Source of the DNA: Ligula intestinalis
Lineage: Eukaryota; Platyhelminthes; Cestoda; Diphyllobothriidea; Diphyllobothriidae
NCBI GenBank assembly: GCA_036362985.1
Contig: JAYGXS010000008.1
Location: 15,351,100 to 15,415,099 of the forward strand
DNA length: 64,000 nucleotides
Direction of reading: 5' to 3'
The translations under genes and the position numbers were made by a program. The notes under the pieces were generated by a model, which saw nothing but the letters and a program-made list of their open reading frames with translations, searched no databases and was not told the DNA's origin. This document shows positions 55,655-64,000 of the stretch, piece after piece. Every line of letters begins with the position of its first letter. The stretch's first letter is position 1.

Positions 55655-55706
55655 TCGATCGCTGGGGCAATACTTTTATTTGCCTGGCGTTTCGAGATCA
55701 CGTATG
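55655..55706 (-). repeat. PLE 3' tail end, minus strand
   Basis: The minus strand reads ATCTCGAAACGCCAGGCAAA, TAAAAGTATTGCCCCAGCG, ATCGAGTCATCTTCTCC, the end of the family tail. Confidence 0.7.
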
Positions 55707-55939
55707 GATGGTTAAATTGCGGCCATTAACGACTCGGACGCGAACTGACAAGCCATCATGGCATCAGTTACGATTCACAGCTTAAATCTGCCAAATATAG
55801 TAGCATAGCAAGTACACATATGTTTACTTGACTAAAGAGCATGGAGGCACGCAAAGGTACAGTCTCAAGTCCCGCCGTCCACCTGCGCCAGAACCTGTCC
55901 TGTCAGGACATGGCTAACGTGAGCCTAGGCCCACTACCG
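55707..55939. other. No gene recognised
   Basis: Only short frames are present. Confidence 0.3.
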
Positions 55940-56175
55940 GACCTCGTGACTCTGTTATGACACCAGGCACGGGCGGGTGAGGAATGTGAGAACGCGGTTG
56001 ATGCAGCGCAAGTTTACCATCACCGAAAACCAACTCGAACCTAAAGTCACCGTCTTTTCTTTAGTCTGCTGAACCACGTGTAGTTTAGAGATAAAAGTGT
56101 GCTGACGGACAGCCCAACTTTCGGCAGTTGAGTTGGCATAAATGTACTATTTCCTTTGTGGTAGTTCAGACGACA
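55940..56175 (+). repeat. Unclassified repeat R3, copy 3
   Basis: GTGACTCTGTTATGACACCAGG, GGCGGGTGAGG, TTTACCATCACCGAAAA, AAAGTCACCGTCT and ACTATTTCCTTTGTGG, in the order seen across the 39.5 and 38.5 kb copies. Confidence 0.5.
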
Positions 56176-56259
56176 TGTCTTGCATATTTTGTTCTGTCGA
56201 GAAGATTGTTTCCTTACCTATCTAACAACAATGACGCATACTGCAAAGTAGCAGATGCA

Positions 56260-56335
56260 ATCTCAGTGGCAATAATCTTAGTCGGCTGACGTTTCAAAAT
56301 CCTTCGCGGATCCATCTATCCATTTGTTACTATCC
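56260..56335 (-). repeat. PLE 3' tail remnant, minus strand
   Basis: The minus strand reads GATCCGCGAAGGATTTTGAAACGTCAGCCG followed by AAGATTATTGCCAC: a GATCC/GGATT-type stem II, GAAACGTCAG and the post-core segment. Confidence 0.5.
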
Positions 56336-56759
56336 GTGGTAGTTCGAATGCCAGGGAACGATCACGGTCTGGATATTGAAAACCTTGTCATGCAAATTAG
56401 TAAAATAATGTAATTTATCCAGCTTTCACCTTCCTATCACACATTTCAGGACACAATCGTGCAATTTATAGATGCAGGACCGCTAATGAGCCGAAAATCG
56501 TCAATTCAACCGCTCGCAGCTAATAACCTTTCTCGACTGCCAGTCCCCCCGAGACTGATCGGATTAATGAACCCTCTTCACCGACCCTGACAACCGTGCT
56601 ATTCTTTTTACATTCCGGCTTAGTTTAGTTAGTGAATTACGATCCAAATTCACAGGCCTGAAGAGAATTTATCGAAAGCAAACGTGTGCTCATCATTTTA
56701 TCTTTGGAAAACCACCTATATTACGCGATGCTTTCCTATTTCTGTCAGGCGGGTCCCAC

Positions 56760-57185
56760 AGACGATCCCTGCCGAACCCCGTTTTCCCAGTCGTCCTTTA
56801 ATGCCCTCCAGTCTATGGATAAGTGCAATAACCTTCTATCGCCCATATTCGGTGCGGAAACTCAGTTTTACTAAAGCAATCAGCCACCCGGGCGAACGCT
56901 GTTTTAAATGCCACAGCTGGTGAACCAATTGTCCTAGCAAAAAATCACACTAAACTGCAACACGGCTAATGGAATTTCAGCAAGTCACGCCACGCCCGCC
57001 GGCCATCGACCAATCAATACGCCAGAGGGCGAATAGTCTTGATAAAGAGCAACCGTTAATTCTCATAGGTATGCAGTAGCATAGTGGCTGTATCCTATAA
57101 ATACTACATCACATCTGATGGGTTCGGGTTGGAATCAGGCGAATTAATTTCTTGTCCACGCGATTGCGTCTACTTCTTCTGAATT
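56760..57185 (+). pseudogene. PLE fragment, C-terminal remnant plus tail
   Basis: SFNALQSMDKCNNLLSPIFG is the counterpart of SINKCNDL in fragments A and C, after which coding sense fades. The tail has CCGTTAATTCTC, TATCCTATAAATACTAC, CTGATGGGTTCGGGTTGGAAT, CAGGCGAATTAAT and a CTACTTCTTCTG end. The ribozyme-like core is mutated (CTGATGG, GGAAT). Confidence 0.6.
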
Positions 57186-57189
57186 ACCT

Positions 57190-59655
57190 CGTAGAGCTCG
57201 CATTTTCGCTCGTAACGAGACCTGTTACGTCGTACAAGGCAGGAAGCCAACAGATAAGCTAACAACGAAGAAGACGCTCTGATCACACCCTCCGAGTGAT
57301 GTGCTCGCGTATATCGGGGGAGGGGGAGGGTGTCTGGAGGCGTCACATGTTAAGATGACTCATCCGTGTGTGCATGCCTTGTAGGTGAGACGGGTGGTGG
57401 TGGTGGTCGTCGTGTGCGCGCGCGAACGTCGTTCAGGTTATGCCGAGTTCCGCCAGGGTCGGCTTTTTAATATACGGGCTGACTCACAAGTCAGTCTGTC
57501 GTAAACTTGCTGGTACCGGTTTGAGCCGTGCCACACCGAGAGGTTTTTTCTCAGTCTACCAAGTTCTGATGTGCGGTGACCTGCCCGCGATCTATTTAAT
57601 CTGTCGTCATATCTGTGTTTTTCACTGCCTCCCTCACACCCATCCAGACCACGGCTGTTGAGGCCCTGCTGCAAACTGCGGTTCATAGTTGAAGCATTGT
57701 TTTCTAGGACGAAATTTGAAAAAGACAGGCAGCAAGATTCGTAGGATTTAATGACGGGATAGAATTTCGTGGCCTCTTATTCAACTGCATAAGATAAAAA
57801 AAATGTACGATTAAATATCGAGCTAGAAGGGTGAACCTCTTAAAGCCGGCATAGCGCGGCGAATAGAACGTAAGGATTACTTGTAGGACTCCCGAAGCAG
57901 GAGACGAGCATATAAAGACCCCACTCCGTGTCCTTACATAAGCCTGAACTACAATCCTAATATTAACTGTAACCCTACAGCTGACATTGACTCTAGTCTT
58001 AATCATACTTACCCTAGAATTTGACGCAAAGGCATCTGCATTGCCGGCAGTTCCTGCTCTCATGTCCTGTCACATTATCTACTATGGACGTCTTTGACGA
58101 GAAGAAACTCCCCCCCCCCAGCCAGGATAATGTTTTAGCCACATTATTTTCTGAGGTGGGAAGCTTTCCCTTAATGTTTTCACTAGTGCCAGCAGTTGCG
58201 GTTCAAAGAAAGTGTACGTCAAAATAAATTTTCTACTATATTTCTGACCTCTTTGGCTGATTGATGTCTCAGAATTCAATGAAGACATTTCTATCCATTT
58301 TATATCAACATTTGAAACGTAAGTGGCTGGGGTTCATTCAACATGCCGCGAACTGCACTTAAAGCTTACCTATGGAGTTAAGGAAATGTCTAATATTTCC
58401 GAACATTTTTATTCCCGTATGCTGAACTATGGTTTGGATAGGTCAGTTGTGTGTCAGTCATAGCCTTACAGGTGATTTTAAAGTCAACTAAATTGTAACC
58501 CTTTACGCAAAATCACTGAAAACATGTCAACAATTTCAAATGAGAAGTGAATTATCCCTTAGTTGGATGAAAGAATGTTTGCCTCCAGAAACTAACATGG
58601 TCGTAGCGTGCATCGGGTGTTTACTTTGCGCGTCCACTATTACTGCGCGATGTAGACTATTTACGAACATTTTAAAAAGTCTGGTGGCTTATTATCATTG
58701 CGGACTGCGAACACTTTTCAATTTTTTTCCATGGCACATGGCTTTAAGTCTCCCCAAGCGGTTTGCCTTCACTACATACAACTGATCGAAAAGTAAACGA
58801 AGATGAAGTGTCTACAGCCTTTGAAAGACAAGTGCGACGACTCATGTTCGGATCAATTCAGCTGGCTAATGGCAGCCCTAAATTTTATGTTGTACGTGAA
58901 CATCCGGGTGAAGAACATGAATGCTAAATCGTACGACCTAGCGGTTGGCAGTTTGACTGTGAATGTCTTACAGACTTTCAACATTGTCAATGAAGAAGGC
59001 AAAAGTTGCTTGAAGTCAGGTTTTATAGACAGTATAACTATTGAACTGCGACAACTGAACGGTCGTTGCAGTATGACAGAAAAGGCGCACCTAACATAAA
59101 TAGACCCTAAGACGCTGGCTCCCGGCGTGCCACACCTGGAGGAATTTCATCTTGCCTTGTCATGCTTTGTTTAAGTCACCCTTCTCGAATAGGTGGTAGT
59201 TATTATTAGGAGCGTTAGGCATCGGGAAGAGGTGTGGATAACGAGTAAGGATTATTTATGTCCTTCCGTAAACAGGATACCGAAATAGGAACGTCCCGTC
59301 CAAGATGACCCTATAGTGACATCCCAGGCATGTCACGCATGAAGCCAAGTGATTGCAAGTCTTCACCTACCTATAGGACAGTTGCATGCCCCACGTGAAC
59401 GCTTTTCTGCCGCGGCCCACTAACGCACGTGTACTGGTTTCCCCCCCTACCCACCAGTCTGGCCAATCACATTCAAGGCCGATTGACAAACGACCTCTCT
59501 ACGATTATTGCCTAGGCTCTCACCACCTCGGACCCCCATCCCTTCACATCTGCAATGCCCTGATCTGGCTTTCGTGTTCAGCCGCGAGAATGCGCTGACT
59601 CTATAACAGCGGAATTGCAAGAAACGCCCACCGACCATAATCTAGTGTCGATGGC
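57190..59655. other. 2.5 kb with no recognisable gene
   Basis: A G-rich patch (GGGGGAGGGGGAGGG) lies at about 57,316-57,331. The open frame 58,803-59,099 (98 codons) has no motif. A short C-rich run lies near 58,112. Confidence 0.4.
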
Positions 59656-59659
59656 ATAG

Positions 59660-59965
59660 TTTTGTGCCTTACAACTCAAAGCCTTGCGGCCTACAGAAGG
59701 GGCTATGTATGCGTTTTTTTCATATGGCCTTCCATCACCCCAGCAGTGATAGACTAAGTACGTAGGAATTACCGTACCCTTATAAGTCATCTCGGTCCAA
59801 TGGATACCCGAACAGCTTTGCGAAAAAATATCCAAGGGTCATCCACAAAATCTTGATTCTAGTGGATATATAGAGCCACATAATTTATATTCCCTACTTT
59901 CCATGCAAGAATTATCTAATACAATCTCTCAACAATTAAGTTGCCTGGGCTGAGAGGGGAAAACG
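59660..59965 (+). pseudogene. PLE linker fragment (subfamily 3)
   Basis: With frameshifts it reads GLQKGLCMRFFH, SSDRLST, a stop, ELPYPYKSSRSNGYPNSFAKKY, then LYSLLSMQELSNTISQQLSCLG. These align in order with the linker of the 45.4-46.5 kb element (HKRSCVRTLF, ELTYLYKFFRANGYPTSF, YSLPYMNGVSETISRQLS). Both RT and nuclease are absent. Confidence 0.65.
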
Positions 59966-60776
59966 AAAGTGAACCCTAATGCACAATGGAACGACAAATT
60001 CTCATAAACTATCGGGAAAGCCTCAAGCTACCATTATATAAGTACATATAACAGGAAAATGCGCACTCCAAGAAGTGTAATTTTATGGAAATAATAACAA
60101 ACTTTACTAGGTAAATTTCCGATGCTAGTTCCCTAGATCTTTGTTAGACGTGCAGTGAGTGTACAAAACACGTAGAATTTTAAACCTCGTTGAAAAAATT
60201 AGTAATGTCCAGTCGTACTTGCAAATAGCTATCTCTGTTGACTAGCATCTCGTCCAGAGAGCCTGCCTCCTTTTTCACGCTTCTCTGAGATTGCTCTACA
60301 TTGCATCCAATTCCAATTGACGAGTAGTGCATGAGTCATCGGAGTAAATTGTCGCTAAAACACGCAGGATTTCTTATATGGACAGGAGAAAACGGCAATT
60401 AAAAATAATTTTAGGTCAACTGATTTCTCTGGGAAATGCAGGAAACTTTATCGAATAACATTTCAACTTTGATGTTCCAGGTCATTGTGAGACTTGAATT
60501 TCTATGAAAAAAGTTAGTTTTCTCAATGCCCTCAAAGAACAATATCATTCGCTGCTTGTGGCAGTAAACCACTACCATGCGCGTCCAACATGCGGTTCTC
60601 AATTTTTTTTCATTTCTCTCAATGTATATATCCATGGTATCTCCCCCATGTGCCGACCGGTGCCTAACTGATCGGAACGCATGGCTGACAAAAACTCTCG
60701 GTCCTTTTGGAGAGGCAGACTCCTATGATGCGAGTTATATCGTAGGCTACGTTTTAGTCACTATCTGTGTGTGTCT
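59966..60776. other. No gene recognised
   Basis: Short frames only. Confidence 0.35.
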
Positions 60777-61500
60777 GACCATCGGTTTCGATGATATCAA
60801 CCAAGTGCATCAAGGTTGGTACAGGAGGTGACGGCCTCAGGACTTAGTTTAAAGTGATAGAGGATGTAGTTAGCGGCTCCGCACTCTTCATCTTCTTACA
60901 TGAGTCTTGAAGACTAGACGGGGTCCGGCGCGGCTGCTGTATCAAATGCAAGCCAATAGACCGCCTAATTTAGTCTTAAAGTGACAGTAGACTTTGCGTG
61001 GGTGCTACTGTGCTATTGATCCTCGCCCACCTATAGAAGGTGTCGAGCCAGACTTAGGTAAACCAGGACTGGTACTGATTGCTTTTATTACTAGGTACTA
61101 GGGTGTAAATTAGTGATAGTACTTGTTGGTACTGGTACTGACTGTTTTGTTCGTCAGAAGTGACGCTGATTAAGTCAGCACTGGGCTCATATATCCTAAA
61201 TAACGACCGGAAGTCTAGTAGTACTGGTGCTGGCACTGACGCCACCAGTTATCAGAGGTGACGGTGATTAAGCCAACACTAGGGCTCATATCCCCTTGGT
61301 CTCAACAGGGTGTGTGAATCTGGGTTTAGGTATTTCGAGTAAGTACATGCTTGGGGTCATGAGCAACGCTGCGTGTGTCTTAGTTTCCGAACTCTCATCT
61401 TTATCCATGGAGCTGTACGCACTAAGATAATGCTGATATAGCTACATGCCTATGCTAGAAGTGCTAATTCAAGTAATCGTGCTTACTAAGGCCAGTACTT
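60777..61500 (+). repeat. Unclassified dispersed repeat R1, copy 2
   Basis: This is the partner of 24,834-25,500. It also contains internal direct repeats: AGTGACGCTGATTAAGTCAGCAC near 61,160 and GAGGTGACGGTGATTAAGCC near 61,255, about 100 bp apart. GGTACTG-type units are frequent. Confidence 0.7.
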
Positions 61501-63300
61501 AGTATCCTATCAGAACGGCCTGTGCATGCTTTTTAAGGTGTCGCACCCAGTATGCACTTCCAATTTGTGGGATGTAAGTGGGATGTAATGGTGATTAGAA
61601 TTTGGATGATAATAAAGCGTTTGTGGAGTAGTGATTTAAGTCAACTCTGGGCTCATATGTCCACATGTAAGTAATAAATGTAGTAGAACTTGTGCTAGCT
61701 CTGACGCTTCTATTTGTCGGAGGTCAGACAATCATCTTTCTAAATAGGTGGGCAACAAGTACCGATAAAAGAGGACAACAGTGTTGCTGAGACTGGAATA
61801 GGCTAAAAAGCTTGGATTAAGCTTTGAGGACTCGATTGCACTATGAAAGCCAAGCAAGTCTAAACTAAGAGACTTGACTGCATGAATTAAGGGGTACACT
61901 AGTGTATAAACTGGGTAATGAAGTTGCAGCCAATTAGAGTTGAAGGTAAGGTAGATTGGAATTATGTGTGGCTAATAAAGCAATTTTACTGCTGCTGCTA
62001 AGAGAACTAGGCTACAATCAAAGAATTAAAAAAAATGAGCTTACATGCATCCTAAGCTTTCATCCGGGCTGATTTGTAAGACATCCGGTGAGAATGCACG
62101 TCCGCGAGGTAGACACGACTGTCATCAGTCACTATCTAGGGTAGGCATGGAAATGGAGACAGAAAGTCACGCCTATTAGCTTACCCTGCAAAAGGCCGAG
62201 GGTCTTTTGGGCACAAGCATCCCGATAACTCATGCATCAAACAGCATATCAAGCTGGCTGCCGTCTACAAACATATCAGGGAAAAATGGAAGGTACGAAG
62301 ACCAATCAGTACACAATGATATATATTATGGCGGTTTAGTGGCATAAACACCGAATATGTATCAATTTTTAAAGCGCGTGAAAAATCTGTACTGCATATT
62401 AACTCACGTCTGATGACGACCTGGAGAACCATTGTCGAATCGTAACTTAATAAAGTTTCCAATCCCCCCTCAAAATTATTTGACTTTTTATAATTTATTT
62501 ATTCGAATGTCTGCCTTTCAATTCGTGTATATGAATTGCGATCGCCACGTTTTGCCCGAATCTGGACAGCGGGAAAATGCGCAATTCGCAACAGGCTAAC
62601 CTGTACGCAAATATAACTCCCACAAAAGTGCCAAAAAGGATTTACCAAAAAGCGTTTCTATGAAGCCTGCCGAAAGACCTACCCGAAGGTATCAAATTCC
62701 GCTCGGTTGCGGACCAACATGCCTTGTGAATTCACAAATAATTTCGGAAATTCTAATTTTCCAATTTGTTGTGAAGACCTTCCCTTGCACTTATCTGAAT
62801 CTCAAAATGAAACGACCGCCCATATACCAGAACTGGAAGGAACAAAGAAGAGGAGAAAGTTAAAGAGAAAATGGATGACCATTGATGAGCCAGATAATGC
62901 AAAAAAGGGAAAGTATATGCATAGATCTGCACCTGCGGATCCTTACAGTAACGAAGGAGAACGTGCTTGCAGAAGTAAGGAACTACAATCATTCCAGCTT
63001 AAGTGACTCCAATTTCCTTATAAGCTTGAGCTACGTCGTATCAATGGAAAACCTCACGGGTTAGATCTTCATAGTTTACATTACTGAGCCCAGTCTTACG
63101 TGAATCATGTGGTGCCTGCCATTATGCAAAACCTAAAATTACGTGAAATTTAAAGCCTTCATTGTAATTGCCCCATTGTCGTAAATAGGCATCATTGTAA
63201 ATCTAGTTGACAGATAGCCTTGCCATCGCCATAGCAACATGTCCACAATTTCCGACTGCTTACACCACTACTTTCCTTCTCATAATCTTCAAAAGTAGTT
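61501..63300. other. 1.8 kb with no recognisable gene
   Basis: The frame 62,707-63,006 (99 codons, plus) encodes a basic KKRRKLKRKW patch but nothing else I recognise. It is probably chance. Confidence 0.4.
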
Positions 63301-63309
63301 ACTTACTCG

Positions 63310-63575
63310 TACTCTGGCACCTTGCCAAATGGTTATACAGGCACCTGAAGCAGTTCAGTGGTGGTTCAGAGCACAGCGTACCAACTGAGGTTCTTAAATT
63401 AAGTCCTGGTGAGCTTTCTATATTCTTCAACGTGGTTTCCCTGCCTTCCTTAATACCACGTTTGACAATTAGGAGCATGCATCGACGCCTAGAGGAAACT
63501 CTTAGTGGCATTTCAGCAGAGCAAGTTGAAGCCATCCGCAAGCTCTGCCTCAAAGACTACTGTCTATCCGATTGA
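63310..63575 (+). pseudogene. PLE reverse transcriptase fragment, palm motif A region
   Basis: KQFSGGSEHSVPTEVLKLSPG is followed by FNVVSLPSLIP (motif A, normally FDVVSLFTSIP, so the catalytic Asp is replaced by Asn), then IRSMHRRLEETLSGI and IRKLCLKDYC. It supplies the part of the RT that is missing from the other copies, but stops before motif B. Confidence 0.7.
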
Positions 63576-64000
63576 AAGTACCCTCACCGCGTACCCCTCC
63601 TTCTAGCCTGATGATCACACAACGCTGCAATTTAATTTCCACTTTTATTCTCCATGTCACTGTGTTGGCCTGATTATGAATGTTTGGAAAAAATTGTTTG
63701 CCAATATGAATTTTCAGTCGTAAAATGGGAATTTTTGCGGAGCTAGATTTATAAACGTGAAGTCTACTGCGACTGATAGTATCATTATGCTGTGCACCCC
63801 ATTGCAAAATGTGTAAGCGGATATTTCATCAGTTGCCTTCACTTTCAGGGGATTGTGAAACTTCCCTCCAGAACTTTAACGTGAGGAATCAAAATTTCCA
63901 TTTCAGAGCTAATGTTTTCCGTCGATTTTATTTCTTTGGCCATTCGCATACCAGTAGATTAAACAAGATGAGGTGCAGATGAACTCCTAAAATTTTTATG
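63576..64000. other. No gene recognised to the right edge
   Basis: AT-rich sequence with no motif. Confidence 0.35.

Noticed and set aside
62707..63006. Basic 99-codon frame as a possible nuclear protein
   Set aside because: Only a lysine/arginine patch is seen, which AT-rich random sequence can produce. No neighbouring exon was found.

Overview
The window is eukaryotic, repeat-dominated genomic DNA. It most resembles a flatworm, and I would guess a diphyllobothriid-type tapeworm. The reasons are the dense load of Penelope-like elements (PLEs) with GIY-YIG endonuclease domains, a BEL/Pao LTR retrotransposon, a CR1-like LINE, a mariner, and one very short (57 bp) GT-AG intron. The organism is an inference; no sequence here names it. 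No bacterial or viral operon structure is present. Only one likely host gene is visible: the spliced 3' end of a gene at bases 1-287. Everything else that can be recognised is a mobile element or a decayed copy of one.

Layout. 1-287: last two exons of a host gene, perhaps a BTB-Kelch protein. 0.6-1.5 kb: the 3' end of a PLE with a hammerhead-like tail. 3.7-12.06 kb: a three-layer nest. A PLE coding region is split by a mariner element (3991-11567, TA duplication), which is itself split by a complete BEL/Pao element (4035-10096, 473-bp LTRs, CATTC duplication). 13.8-15.3 kb: local direct and tandem repeats. 17-20.4 kb: PLE fragments on both strands and a 340-bp fold-back element. 24.8-25.6 kb and 60.8-61.5 kb: two copies of an unclassified repeat family. 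27.5-30 kb: a GAA microsatellite, a PLE interrupted by a 476-bp foreign insertion, and a converging PLE fragment. 30.7-34.95 kb: a nearly full-length but stop-riddled CR1-like LINE. 44.4-46.7 kb: two PLEs of different subfamilies fused head to head at a perfect 19-bp palindrome. 51.6-57.2 kb: a duplicated segment and several more PLE pieces. 59.7 and 63.3 kb: further PLE coding scraps.

How the parts relate. The PLE copies fall into several subfamilies and share a 3' tail: a hammerhead-like core (CTGATGA ... GAAAC), then GTCAGG, AATAAA and a TTC-rich end. These tails recur on both strands and are often fused to AAG/TTC microsatellites. The nest gives a relative insertion order: PLE first, then mariner, then BEL. 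The BEL LTRs differ at about 11 of 473 sites, so it is fairly young, yet all its ORFs except the integrase part carry stops or frameshifts. Large stretches (roughly 20.4-24.8, 36.7-42.1, 46.7-51.6 and 57.2-59.6 kb) hold nothing I can identify.
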